Positions 1 through 8,321 of a DNA stretch of 33,191 bases are shown in pieces. The stretch lies in IMG/VR virus record IMGVR_UViG_3300021519_000037, positions 1 to 33,191 of that record; one strand, 5' to 3'. The stretch's first letter is position 1. Each line of letters begins with the position of its first letter. The DNA is from a virus. Below the pieces are notes generated by a model. It was given only the letters and a program-made list of their open reading frames with translations, made no database searches and was not told where the DNA came from. A program made the position numbers and the translations under genes.

Positions 1-782
1 GTACAGAGCCAGAGGTTGACGATCAGGTCGAGGCTGTAGAGGCCGAAGACACTGATTCCGCACCAGCACCGGATAGTGGAGATAACCACGAGAAAACAAT
101 CAAGTTCGATGCAGATCAACAAAGAGTATTTGATGACGCAATAGCCAAGAAAGTCTTCAAACAGCGTGAAGCTGAACGGGAGACCCAACGACTACGGCGT
201 GAGCTAGATGAGGTCAAGGCGAGGTTGCCACAGCAATCAAGGCCAATGATCCCTGAGACACCAGACCCGTTTGCATACTCAGATCAAGAGTATCGCCAGC
301 GGATGGCGTATCGGGACCAGGCACTGGTGCAGGCAGCACATTGGGATCAACAGGAAAGCGGGTTGAAGCACCAAGAACAGGTGCGTCAAAACGACCTGGC
401 TCGTAAGCAGCAGGAAGTCATGGTGAACAACATCAAGACCTACTCTGACCGGGCAGTAAAGTTGGGCATGAAGCCAGAAGAATTGCAGGCAGCAGGCAAC
501 AAGGTGTCGCAGTTTGGGATCGATGATTCATTAGTCAGGCATATTCTGAATGATGAACACGGACCACTGATTACCAAGTACCTGTCGCAGAATCTGCAGG
601 AGCTGGAAGACCTGTCCTACATGGAGCCAATGGATGCTGCTGTGAGAATCTCTACCGTAATCAAATCGAAGCTGGATGCATTGAGACCGAGAATAAATAA
701 AACGCCAGACCCTCTCACCAAAATGAGTGGATCAGGCAGGACTCCTAAACAATCCGGCCCCAGAGGGGCTATATTCGAATAA
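1..782 (+). CDS. Scaffolding protein, P22 gp8-like (5' end cut by window edge)
   Basis: The frame is open from base 3 to the stop at 780-782 (259 codons) with no start, so the gene begins outside the window. An ATG-like beginning further in would be misleading: codon 225 is only an internal TTG. The visible N-terminal part is strongly acidic (runs of E and D over about 30 residues), followed by a charged K/R/E/Q-rich probable coiled coil and a basic tail ending near KQSGPRGAIFE. Scaffolds of P22-like phages are mostly helical, highly charged proteins that direct procapsid assembly and leave or are cleaved before DNA packaging. The assignment rests on composition and on its position directly before the coat gene and after the portal (at the other end of the window), not on a recognised motif. 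A phage protease or other head protein is less likely. Confidence 0.7.
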   Translation, partial: TEPEVDDQVEAVEAEDTDSAPAPDSGDNHEKTIKFDADQQRVFDDAIAKKVFKQREAERETQRLRRELDEVKARLPQQSRPMIPETPDPFAYSDQEYRQRMAYRDQALVQAAHWDQQESGLKHQEQVRQNDLARKQQEVMVNNIKTYSDRAVKLGMKPEELQAAGNKVSQFGIDDSLVRHILNDEHGPLITKYLSQNLQELEDLSYMEPMDAAVRISTVIKSKLDALRPRINKTPDPLTKMSGSGRTPKQSGPRGAIFE

Positions 783-794
783 AGGTAATTTGCA

Positions 795-2063
795 ATGGCT
801 AATAATTTAAGTAGTAACATTACACGGAAGGTGGCAAGGGTATTCCTTGATGCCTTCGAAGATGCACGAGTATTGACCAAGGCTGTTGACACACAGCTTC
901 TGGCTGATAAGTTCAACCCATCCAGCGGCAGCTATGTAGACTTCAAGCGCCCGCATGACTACGCATCGATCCGCACATCTGGTGGTGATATTTCCTCGTC
1001 CACCAAGTCAACCATCATCGCTGGCAAGGCTACTGGTACTGTTCAAAACTACTTCACTGTAGCTACAGAATGGGGCAACGTAGAAGAAGCACTGCAATTG
1101 GATCAGCTTGAAGAAATCCTGGCTCCAATGGCTCGTCGTATCGTAACCGATCTGGAAACAGACTTTGGTTCGTATATGTACAAAAACGCTTCGCTGAAGT
1201 ACGGCTCGCATGGTACTGGTGTGACCAAATGGTCTGACGTAGCAGGTGCAGGCGCACTGATGGATTCAATCGGCATTAGTCCTAGTGCTGAACGATTCTA
1301 TGTAATGAATCCATTTACCACTGCTGGCTTGGCATCTGCTCAGGCCGGTCTGTATGTAGGTGATTCACTGGTACGCACTGCTTGGGAGAATGCACAGATT
1401 TCCACCAATTTCGGTGGTCTTCGTGCACTGGCAACGTCCACCTTGGCCAGCTTCACCTCTGGCACTGGCGCTGACCGAGCTGGCACGCTGTCTGCTGCTC
1501 CAGACGCTACCTACGTAACTGCTAAAGATACTATGACCCAAACTCTGGCTGTCACTGCATTCCAAGCGAGCATGGTAGTCAAGGCTGGCGACATGGTAAC
1601 TATCGCCAACGTCAACCGCCTGAATCTGGCAACTCGCCAGCCGATGGTATCTGCTACTGGGACTGTTGTTGCATGGACTGGTGTGGTAACTGCTGACGTA
1701 ACATTGGGCGCATCTGGCGAGGGTAACTTGGTAGTGGCAGGTCCGGCTATCTACGAGGCTAATGGCCAGTACAACACAGTATCTGCGGCTCCTGCCAACG
1801 GTGCTGTAGTCACCATTTTGTCAGCATCCAATACGCTGTACCAGCCCAACCTGTTCTTCACCAAACAGGCATTCGGTCTTGGCACTGTTAAGCTGCCTAA
1901 GCTGTACTCTACTGACACTGTAGCTACAACCGAAGACGGTATGAGCATCCGTATCAGCAAGTACTCGGATGGTAACGCTAACACTCAAAAAATCCGATTC
2001 GACTTGCTGCCAGCATATGCTGTCTTCAATCCGATGATGGCTGGTCAGGGCTTCGGCGTGTAG
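795..2063 (+). CDS. Major capsid (coat) protein, P22 gp5-like
   Basis: This 422-aa protein is close to the 430 aa of P22 coat protein gp5, which forms the icosahedral shell with the HK97 fold plus an inserted domain. The N-terminal region (about 1-120) resembles this family, with the block GSYVDFKRPHDY and a following TVATEWGNVEEALQLDQLEE-type helix. The middle (about 220-330) is rich in T, A and V and looks like a beta domain, fitting the inserted domain of gp5-like coats. It follows the scaffold gene by 12 nt and is followed by a strong terminator, as expected for a highly expressed late gene. The start ATG at 795 has AAAGG 8 nt upstream. Other HK97-fold coat families are possible but the gene neighbours favour P22 type. 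Confidence 0.88.
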   Translation: MANNLSSNITRKVARVFLDAFEDARVLTKAVDTQLLADKFNPSSGSYVDFKRPHDYASIRTSGGDISSSTKSTIIAGKATGTVQNYFTVATEWGNVEEALQLDQLEEILAPMARRIVTDLETDFGSYMYKNASLKYGSHGTGVTKWSDVAGAGALMDSIGISPSAERFYVMNPFTTAGLASAQAGLYVGDSLVRTAWENAQISTNFGGLRALATSTLASFTSGTGADRAGTLSAAPDATYVTAKDTMTQTLAVTAFQASMVVKAGDMVTIANVNRLNLATRQPMVSATGTVVAWTGVVTADVTLGASGEGNLVVAGPAIYEANGQYNTVSAAPANGAVVTILSASNTLYQPNLFFTKQAFGLGTVKLPKLYSTDTVATTEDGMSIRISKYSDGNANTQKIRFDLLPAYAVFNPMMAGQGFGV

Positions 2064-2074
2064 TGATGGACGAG

Positions 2075-2136
2075 AGGGGGAGTGGAGTAATCTGATTCAG
2101 GTTTTAGCCTAAACAGAACGCTCCCCCTTTTCTTTT
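2075..2136 (+). terminator. Rho-independent terminator after the coat gene
   Basis: AGGGGGAG (2075-2082) pairs perfectly with CTCCCCCT (2121-2128), followed by a T-rich run to 2136. The loop contains further pairing (CTG/CAG and AGG/CCT), giving a long stacked hairpin. It starts 12 nt after the coat stop. It probably reduces read-through so that coat is made in excess over the tail genes downstream. Confidence 0.85.
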
Positions 2137-2182
2137 CGGTAGCAGCCATACTGGTATCTGCTATTGATGGTTATATCTGCTG

Positions 2183-2188
2183 TATAAT
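2183..2188 (+). promoter_or_regulatory. Possible -10 element ahead of the tail-factor genes
   Basis: A perfect TATAAT lies 22 nt before the ATG at 2210 and just after the coat terminator, where a new promoter would be useful. No good -35 hexamer sits 16-18 nt upstream (TTGATG at 2164 is only 13 nt away), so this may be a phage-activated late promoter or chance. A similar TATAAT followed closely by TCAAC or CAAC is found at 26778, ahead of the packaging genes. Confidence 0.3.
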
Positions 2189-2209
2189 CAACCAGGCAAT
2201 GGGATATAT

Positions 2210-2404
2210 ATGAGAGTTTGGATTAAGCCCAACGGCACAGAATTAACCATCAACGCAGAATCCGAGGATATTGCTCGTGAAATGGGATGGAAACCAAAAG
2301 AAGATGTACAAAAGGTAGATCAAAAGTCAGACGCAGCTATGCTTGACGTAGTCAATACAGAGATACCAAGACGCAGGGGCAGACCACCAACACTACGGGA
2401 GTAA
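2210..2404 (+). CDS. Small hypothetical protein with AT-hook-like tail
   Basis: This 64-aa protein has an N-terminal part that reads like a short beta-hairpin and helix (KPNGTELTINAESEDIAREM) and a basic C-terminus containing RRRGRPP, the core of an AT-hook, which binds the minor groove of A/T-rich DNA in other proteins. It lies between the coat terminator and the gp4-like gene, one base before the next start, so it is translationally linked to the tail-factor operon. Small proteins at this place are common in P22-like phages but I do not know their function. The AT-hook reading is inference from a short motif; a basic tail binding DNA or RNA non-specifically would look the same. Confidence 0.65.
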   Translation: MRVWIKPNGTELTINAESEDIAREMGWKPKEDVQKVDQKSDAAMLDVVNTEIPRRRGRPPTLRE

Positions 2405-2405
2405 C

Positions 2406-2885
2406 ATGGCAACGGTAGCACAAGTAGCGAAAGCTGCACTCCAGAGGATTCTGTTCCAAGCATCCGAAGCACCATTAGAGGCAGATGAATATCAAGACTT
2501 CATCTTCGCCATGAATAACTTTATGACCGCGCTGGCAGCAACTGGCGTGAATCTTGGGTACACAGTAGTTGCCAATCTTGGCGATACTGTCACCATTCCT
2601 GTCGGAGCATTACGGGGCTTGATAGCTAATATGGCTGTCGAGGTGGCTCCAGACTACAATGCCACAGTACCAGAAGCACTTGCACTTGCAGCCAGGGAGG
2701 GCATGACTGCGATGCGTATGCTTGGCCAGACTATGGCAGGCTCCAGACTTCCCGGCACTCTACCTGTTGGCTCGGGTAACGAAGGACAATACAACAGCAA
2801 CTATCACTTCTATCGAGAGCTGGAAAACACCATTCTCACAGAAGGCACAGACTCAATTGCTTTGGAGCTAAATACCAATGCCTGA
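2406..2885 (+). CDS. Tail accessory factor, P22 gp4-like (head completion)
   Basis: The 159-aa protein matches the size of P22 gp4 (166 aa), which binds the portal ring after packaging and makes the platform for gp10 and the tailspikes. It is predicted mostly helical, with a typical start (VAQVAKAALQRILFQASEAPLEADE) and a conserved-looking segment about residues 74-100 (ANMAVEVAPDYNATVPEALA) that is characteristic of this family as I remember it. It lies downstream of the coat and upstream of the gp10-like gene, as in P22 except for one inserted gene. The stop overlaps the next start by 8 nt. Peptidoglycan-hydrolase activity has been reported for P22 gp4; nothing here proves it. Confidence 0.8.
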   Translation: MATVAQVAKAALQRILFQASEAPLEADEYQDFIFAMNNFMTALAATGVNLGYTVVANLGDTVTIPVGALRGLIANMAVEVAPDYNATVPEALALAAREGMTAMRMLGQTMAGSRLPGTLPVGSGNEGQYNSNYHFYRELENTILTEGTDSIALELNTNA

Positions 2886-3729
2886 CAGAACGTATGGAAT
2901 TCGCCAAAGCGAGTTTGTAGAACAGACAGCTATACCTTCCGGCTCGTATATCGGAATCTGGAATAATGGTATTAACTACAAGATGGCCTATGGGAATTTC
3001 ATGGCCGGTCTCGGTGTAACTGGGACCATTGTACAGGCTGGAGCAGTCACTGGCACACCAGTTCTCGATGTTGCCGGGACAGTAAATAGTATCCGTAATA
3101 TTGAGAGTGGTTCCGGCATTTATGCTGCCGTGTCTGCATCGAATGGTGTGTCTGTCAAACACAACTTCACCGTTGACGCTACCGGCAAGCCACTGATGCT
3201 AAACCAGACAACAGCCAGCCCAACATTCGTCTCTCTGGTAGCCAGTACAGGCATTACCCTAGCTGCTGTAGGGAATACTGTAACAATCGCAAATGCGTCA
3301 GCAGTATCAGAGGCTAGGGGACAGGTGTATATGCAGGGCAATGCCACGGCTACTGTCATTGCATCAACATCGGTCCCTGTACTTGTGGCTGGTACGTGGA
3401 CTGTCGATCTACAAAGTCAAATGACTGGTACTACTGGTGGCAGACTTACCTATACTGGGACAACTACTCAATATATGAGAGTAAATGCAGCATTGAGTCT
3501 TGATCCTATCAGCGGAGCCAACCAAGACCTGCAAGTATATCTGGCCAAGAACGGGACTGTTATTGCTGGATCGAGAATAGAGACAATCGTAACTCACTCT
3601 GCACACCAAGCTGTTCCACTTACGTGGCAATTGCAGATGGCTACCAATGATTACATTGAGATATTTGTGCAAAATCTTACAGCAACAAATAACATCACTG
3701 TCAGCCGTGTAGTCTTGAGTATCCACTGA
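2878..3729 (+). CDS. Probable tail needle/fibre protein with C-terminal TNF-like domain
   Basis: This 283-aa protein is inserted between the gp4-like and gp10-like genes. Residues about 1-145 are a beta-rich, low-complexity shaft with G/T/V/A repeats. The last about 140 residues (from EARGQVYMQG) look like a jelly-roll of the TNF/C1q kind: alternating strands, a KNGTVIAGSR hairpin and the ending NNITVSRVVLSIH. Phage Sf6 carries such a knob on its gp26-type tail needle, and no other gp26-like gene is seen here, so this may be the needle or a short fibre attached at the tail hub. That role is inference; the fold call is from pattern only. Start ATG 2878 overlaps the previous gene by 8 nt, and the stop overlaps the next ATG by one base. 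Confidence 0.6.
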   Translation: MPDRTYGIRQSEFVEQTAIPSGSYIGIWNNGINYKMAYGNFMAGLGVTGTIVQAGAVTGTPVLDVAGTVNSIRNIESGSGIYAAVSASNGVSVKHNFTVDATGKPLMLNQTTASPTFVSLVASTGITLAAVGNTVTIANASAVSEARGQVYMQGNATATVIASTSVPVLVAGTWTVDLQSQMTGTTGGRLTYTGTTTQYMRVNAALSLDPISGANQDLQVYLAKNGTVIAGSRIETIVTHSAHQAVPLTWQLQMATNDYIEIFVQNLTATNNITVSRVVLSIH

Positions 3730-5174
3730 TGCCGGTAACGATCCTGCCAATTGCTAATGGATTCTATACAAGCCCAAGCCTGCCGATATCTGCGCAGGAA
3801 TGTACGAATTACTATCCCAACATCAATGAGGTAGCATCCCTAAACCAGGAAACTTTATTCGGTACTCCCGGTCTAAGCCTGATGGTAACATCTGGCACAA
3901 TCTCCCAAAATAATCGTGGCTCCATCGAGATGAATGGATTTCCCTATTTTGTGAATGGCACTGTCCTCTATCGGATGGACCAAGTAATCGTCGGGGATGT
4001 ATACAGTTACACATTGTTTGCCATTGGGACAATATCGGGTACGGCTAGGGTATCGATGGCCACCAACGGCAATCAGCTAATGATTCTGGTCCCTGGCGGT
4101 AATGGCTATATTTACAACTGGGTGACGAGTGCCTTTGGTCAAATAACCGATGTGGACTTTACAGCCAACGGTGCGCCACAGATGGTGGCATTTGTTGATA
4201 GTTATTTTGTCTGTACTACTGACACCAAGAAATTCATCTGCTCTGCTCCGAATGATGGCACAAACTGGAATGCACTGGACTTTGGTACGGCAGAATCAAA
4301 CCCAGACGACACCATTGCGCCTATCGTATTCAAGAATCAGCTATTCATTGCAGGTGGATATACGATTGAAGCATTTCAGGATATTGGTGGCACTGACTTC
4401 CCATTCCAACGTAGTGGACTGTTCTTGCAGAAGGGTGTCTATGCCAAATACTCCCTAATCAATATCCAAGACTCATTTGTATTTGTTGGTGGTGGCCAGA
4501 ATGAATCTCCAGCTATATGGAGTTTGGCTGGCAATTCTACCCAGAAGATATCCACCATCCCAATTGATTCTATTCTACAGAATCTCACCAAGACCGAGCT
4601 GTCAAATATCTTTGCATGGACATACGCGCAAAATGGAGCCTATTTTGTAGGATTCTCCCTACCAAAGACCACACTGGTATACGAGATGGCCAGCAAGCGG
4701 TGGCATGAGAGGAAATCATTTGTTGATGGGGCAATTACCAGCTTTCGTGTATCTTCTATGGTACAGGCATACAACAAGGTAATCTGTGGGGACTCTGTTG
4801 ACGGGAGAGTCGGTAATCTTGATCCCAATGTATACACAGAATACAGCGTTAACATTACTCGCACAGTCACTACTCAGCCATTCCAAAACAATATGAACGT
4901 CCTTTTTGTGCCGAGGATAGAGCTGACAGTAGAATCCGGTATGGGCAATGCAAACGTAGACGAGCCAATGGTATCGATGGAGCGTAGCCGAGATGGAAAG
5001 ACCTGGAGTGATCCCAGAGCTAGGTCGATGGGTAAGATAGGTGAATACAACAAGCGGTGCGTGTGGCGCAGGAATGGCTCTGTGACTAGGTTCGAGCTGT
5101 TCAGGTTTACCGTTACTGACCCTGTCAAACCTGTAATTATCCAGATGACTGCTGAAATGTTGGCGGGAATATGA
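3729..5174 (+). CDS. Packaged DNA stabilization protein, P22 gp10-like
   Basis: At 481 aa this is nearly the length of P22 gp10 (472 aa), the tail-hub protein that closes the portal after packaging. The N-terminal MPVTILPIANGFYTSPSLP, the CTNYYPNINE block at about residues 26-35 and repeated beta-propeller-like segments (NGFPYFVNGT, TDTKKFICSAPNDGTNW, FKNQLFIAGGYTIEAF) are typical of the family as I know it. It follows the gp4-like and needle-like genes and overlaps the next start by 4 nt (ATGA). In the virion it should form a hexameric ring below the gp4 dodecamer. Confidence is high because length, motifs and gene order agree. Confidence 0.88.
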   Translation: MPVTILPIANGFYTSPSLPISAQECTNYYPNINEVASLNQETLFGTPGLSLMVTSGTISQNNRGSIEMNGFPYFVNGTVLYRMDQVIVGDVYSYTLFAIGTISGTARVSMATNGNQLMILVPGGNGYIYNWVTSAFGQITDVDFTANGAPQMVAFVDSYFVCTTDTKKFICSAPNDGTNWNALDFGTAESNPDDTIAPIVFKNQLFIAGGYTIEAFQDIGGTDFPFQRSGLFLQKGVYAKYSLINIQDSFVFVGGGQNESPAIWSLAGNSTQKISTIPIDSILQNLTKTELSNIFAWTYAQNGAYFVGFSLPKTTLVYEMASKRWHERKSFVDGAITSFRVSSMVQAYNKVICGDSVDGRVGNLDPNVYTEYSVNITRTVTTQPFQNNMNVLFVPRIELTVESGMGNANVDEPMVSMERSRDGKTWSDPRARSMGKIGEYNKRCVWRRNGSVTRFELFRFTVTDPVKPVIIQMTAEMLAGI

Positions 5175-5425
5175 CCAGCCCATACCTAAACGCATCACTC
5201 CCAATCATAATCGAAGATGGATCGATGTCTCAGCCGTTCAGGACTTGGACGCTGGATGCCAGCCTGAGTATTCCATTTGTGGGGGCAGGATCACCAGAAG
5301 GAGTTATTGAGGCTAGGCAGTACAGCCTATATCTGGATACAACGGCACTTGCAGGAAGCATTGCCTACCGGAAGATGCTGACGAATATCGCTGGAGATAA
5401 GTCTAAAGGGTGGAAACTCAGTTGA
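5171..5425 (+). CDS. Small virion-associated hypothetical protein
   Basis: This 84-aa protein contains GAGSPEGVIEARQYSLYLDT, a form of the GxGSPEGVV...G.LY.DT segment that recurs in many phage tail and neck proteins. It starts within the gp10-like gene (ATGA overlap) and its end overlaps the next gene, so it is co-translated with tail-hub genes. I infer a structural or assembly role at the tail hub; the exact function is unknown. Confidence 0.6.
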   Translation: MTSPYLNASLPIIIEDGSMSQPFRTWTLDASLSIPFVGAGSPEGVIEARQYSLYLDTTALAGSIAYRKMLTNIAGDKSKGWKLS

Positions 5426-6105
5426 TCAAGCGCGAGTTCGATGCAAGATATCTCAACAGCGTGGCGAACCATCCGGCTGTGCGTGGAGGATCAAGGATCA
5501 AGGAAGATATTGATATGACTCCGATGGTTCAGGACTACAGAAACCTGATCCTGACGTATGAGGGCGGTGGATTCTTGGTGCTCTGGAAGGGAAATGGAAT
5601 ATATGAAGTACACACAATGGTGCTCAAGGGCGGAAGGGGAGGTGTGCTCCGGGATGCCATCAATGAGGCACTTGAGTATATGTTCTTCCGTACAGACTGC
5701 GAGAGGCTCATTACGGTGGCCTACAAAGAAAATCCGGCCTCTGTTGCGCTGTCAGATGCCTTCTTTGAGAGGAAGGGATCTACTGAATTACTTAACTATT
5801 ACGAGCTGAGATACTCTAATTGGGTACAACAGTGCAAGACTGCCAAGGATGCTGGCCACCAATTCCATGCTGGAGTAGAAACTAACCACGAGGAAGATGA
5901 CATACACGACTACCATGTGGGTGGGGCTATACAGTTAATTCAGAATGGTAATACATTAAAAGCGATAAAGTTATATAATGAATGGGCGGTGATGAGTGGA
6001 TATGAGCAGGCTATTTTGGTCAATGCTTTTCCACTGATCGTACACATTGGTGACATGAAAGTTATCTATCAAGATAATAAGTTGGGAGAGATTATATGCC
6101 AGTAG
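5410..6105 (+). CDS. Head/ejection assembly protein, P22 gp14-like (GNAT-like fold)
   Basis: The 231-aa product sits where P22 has gene 14, between the tail-hub and ejection genes. Residues about 45-140 have the strand-helix order of an acetyltransferase-like (GNAT) fold: a strand with GGGFLVLWKG, a long helix beginning GGRGGVLRDAINEALEYMF, the strand ERLITVAY, then a helix with ALSDAFFERKGS. This is the pattern of DUF2824-type phage proteins. I cannot show an acetyl-CoA binding loop (no clear Q/RxxGxG/A), so it may be a structural relic. The start is uncertain: GTG 5410 lies right after AAAGGG, while TTG 5422 overlaps the previous stop and has GGTGGA at better spacing. The acidic loop HEEDDIHDYH near residue 158 is unusual. 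Confidence 0.6.
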   Translation: METQLIKREFDARYLNSVANHPAVRGGSRIKEDIDMTPMVQDYRNLILTYEGGGFLVLWKGNGIYEVHTMVLKGGRGGVLRDAINEALEYMFFRTDCERLITVAYKENPASVALSDAFFERKGSTELLNYYELRYSNWVQQCKTAKDAGHQFHAGVETNHEEDDIHDYHVGGAIQLIQNGNTLKAIKLYNEWAVMSGYEQAILVNAFPLIVHIGDMKVIYQDNKLGEIICQ

Positions 6106-6605
6106 GAGCAGTTATAGGAGCAGGCGCATTAGGCGCAGGTGCAAGTATATACGCAGCCAACAAGACTTCGGACACTCAACAGCAGATTGCTGCAGACCAG
6201 AATGCATTCCAAAAGCAGAAAATGCAGCAGGCACTCGGCTACTTACAACCCGCATATTCTAAGGCATCTGACATGGGTAACCAGTATGCTCAACAGGCAC
6301 TAGCACTACAAGGCTCTACATTCATGCCACAGATACAGGCTGCTCAACAGGGCAATGTACAGGCACAGAGAATGCAGATTGCAGCCATGCCACAGTATCG
6401 TAACGCGATCATGGGCGGCAACGTGGACTACTCTGCATTCCAGCCATACACACAACAGTATGACCAGAATGCCCTGTCAGGTCTGTTTAATCCGCAAATG
6501 TTTAAATATACGCCACCAGCAGATCAGGCTGCAGCACAGAATCTGGGTGCATCATTCCAAGACCCAAACAATGCGGCGATGTACTACGGAAACTATCAGG
6601 GTTGA
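6096..6605 (+). CDS. DNA-ejection protein, P22 gp7-like (short)
   Basis: This 169-aa protein begins with a Gly/Ala-rich hydrophobic segment (VGAVIGAGALGAGASIYAANK) followed by Q/A-rich helices (DTQQQIAADQNAFQKQKMQQ), the typical start of virion proteins that enter the host with DNA. The first segment could act as a membrane-inserting or processed N-terminus, as in P22 gp7. It overlaps the gp14-like gene by 10 nt and lies 8 nt before the next long ejection gene; the two may correspond to one longer gene in relatives. The end (AAMYYGNYQG) gives no domain. Function is inferred from composition and order. Confidence 0.6.
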   Translation: MPVGAVIGAGALGAGASIYAANKTSDTQQQIAADQNAFQKQKMQQALGYLQPAYSKASDMGNQYAQQALALQGSTFMPQIQAAQQGNVQAQRMQIAAMPQYRNAIMGGNVDYSAFQPYTQQYDQNALSGLFNPQMFKYTPPADQAAAQNLGASFQDPNNAAMYYGNYQG

Positions 6606-6613
6606 GGTTTTAA

Positions 6614-8296
6614 ATGGCAGCAACAGCAGAGCAAATTCGGGCATGGGAAACAGCTAATCCCGATGCTACGGCAGAACAAATCCAGCAGGCAATGGATGCC
6701 AACGGTGTCACGGCTGTTGATGTCGCAAAGGCCATTCCGACACCACTTGCCAATGCACCTGCAGATGTTGCCCAGGCACAAGCCGACTATGCCAAGTACC
6801 AAGCTGGTGTACAGCAATACAATGCTGTGACAAAAAACAATCCGCTGTGGAGCGATGCCAATACTGGGTTGATGATGAACCGTCTGGGGATTACTCCCGA
6901 GATGATGAACCAGTTCGGTGGAATTGATCTTGCGAAGGCTCAGGGCATACAAGATGCTGCCAAGATTGGACAAGCAGCCAATACCGTAAAGGGCAAGGTC
7001 ACTGACGAGCAGGTCAAGATAGCGATAGCTGGAAATCCCAACATGACACCAGATCAGGTCTATGCTGCCATGCAGCTGTGGGGCGTGACTGCTGAGCAGT
7101 TTGCTCGTGTGATGGGTATACCTATTACCCAAGTTATCAAGGACACTGCTAACTCTATCCCTACTGGTGTGGCAGGCTATGAAAATGCCTTGAATAAGGG
7201 GGTGACAGATGCGACAGGTACATTACGCGCTGCCGAGATATCCTCACGATCAGACCTGACAGATGCACAGGCTAAGGTCGCCGACCTGTACGGTCTCAAC
7301 ATAACCGATATCCAAAATGCTGGAGATAAGGCTCGTACCGATATCCAGAATACATTCAAGACTGCTACAGACTACTACGCTCCCTACCAGCAGGCAGGGA
7401 CTAACGCACTATCACTGCAGCAGGCTCTCTCTGGAGCCAGTGGGCAAGACGCATTCAATCAGGCATACCAAGAGTCACCCTACATAGCATTCTTGCGTGA
7501 ACAGGGCATGAGAGCGAATCTAGCAGGCTCTGCGGCTACTGGCGGACTTGGCGGCGGAAACGTACAGAAAGAGTTGAATAGGTTTGGTCAGGGATTGGCC
7601 AGCCAGGGCTTACAGACCCAGATAGGCAACCTACAGAATCTATCCTCACAGGGATTGAATGCTGCGGGTGGTGCTGCTGCTATACAGCAGAGCATGGGTA
7701 CTAATCTGGCCAATATTGGTACTGGTACTGCGCAGAATGTAGCAAGCCAGCGCGGAGCACTTGCAGGAGCTACTACTGGGTATGGCGTGAATATGGCTAA
7801 CATAGGCCAGACTACAGGGACCAACGTGGCAAACCTACAGGCCCAGACTGCATTAGGAATTGGGAATAATCGGACTGCTGCAGGGAATGCAATTGCCAAC
7901 AATCTGAATTCTGCTGCTATTAATCTTGGCAATCTGGCAAATCAGCAGGGGTCTACCCTTGCCACCCAGATTCAAAATCAGACTGCTGGTGTGCAGGGTA
8001 TTAACTACGCAAATGCTAATAACCAACAAGGCTATACTGCTGGACTTGCTAATGCTCAGGTCAACGCTGTCAATGGACAGCAACTGGCACAAGCCCCTGC
8101 AATGAATTGGGGTACAGTATTAGGCGGTGCGCTGCAGACTGGTGGCAATGCTGCAACCCTGATGGATATGTACAACAAGAGCCAAGCTCCAAATATCCAA
8201 TATCAATACGGGAATTCTCTAAATACAAATCTTCCTACCTACTTGAAAACTAATGTCGGTGGCGGATCAAGTTCGGCACTTGCTGGTTACGCTTAA
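6614..8296 (+). CDS. DNA-ejection/internal virion protein, P22 gp20-like
   Basis: The 560-aa protein has two parts. Residues about 14-175 contain three loose repeats of a roughly 40-residue helical unit with NPDATAEQIQQAMDANGVTA, NPLWSDANTGLMMNRLGITPEM and NPNMTPDQVYAAMQLWGVTA. From about residue 250 it becomes a Q/A/N/G-rich helical region with ATDYYAPYQQAGTNAL, GQDAFNQAYQESPYIAFL and GGLGGGNVQKELNRFGQGLA, a C-terminal pattern common in phage DNA-transfer proteins. In P22-like phages such proteins are carried in the capsid and form the channel through the envelope. Placement directly before two more long ejection-type genes supports this. No enzymatic motif is visible. Confidence 0.65.
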   Translation: MAATAEQIRAWETANPDATAEQIQQAMDANGVTAVDVAKAIPTPLANAPADVAQAQADYAKYQAGVQQYNAVTKNNPLWSDANTGLMMNRLGITPEMMNQFGGIDLAKAQGIQDAAKIGQAANTVKGKVTDEQVKIAIAGNPNMTPDQVYAAMQLWGVTAEQFARVMGIPITQVIKDTANSIPTGVAGYENALNKGVTDATGTLRAAEISSRSDLTDAQAKVADLYGLNITDIQNAGDKARTDIQNTFKTATDYYAPYQQAGTNALSLQQALSGASGQDAFNQAYQESPYIAFLREQGMRANLAGSAATGGLGGGNVQKELNRFGQGLASQGLQTQIGNLQNLSSQGLNAAGGAAAIQQSMGTNLANIGTGTAQNVASQRGALAGATTGYGVNMANIGQTTGTNVANLQAQTALGIGNNRTAAGNAIANNLNSAAINLGNLANQQGSTLATQIQNQTAGVQGINYANANNQQGYTAGLANAQVNAVNGQQLAQAPAMNWGTVLGGALQTGGNAATLMDMYNKSQAPNIQYQYGNSLNTNLPTYLKTNVGGGSSSALAGYA

Positions 8297-8321
8297 ATAA
8301 AACACTGTAGAGATTATAAAG

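Noticed and set aside
4716-5204. 162-codon minus-strand frame
   Set aside because: Lies opposite the gp10-like gene, whose length, motifs and order are well supported; the minus frame shows no motif.
6596-7132. 178-codon minus-strand frame
   Set aside because: Opposite the gp20-like ejection gene; Cys- and Leu-rich composition typical of antisense of Q/A/G-rich coding sequence.
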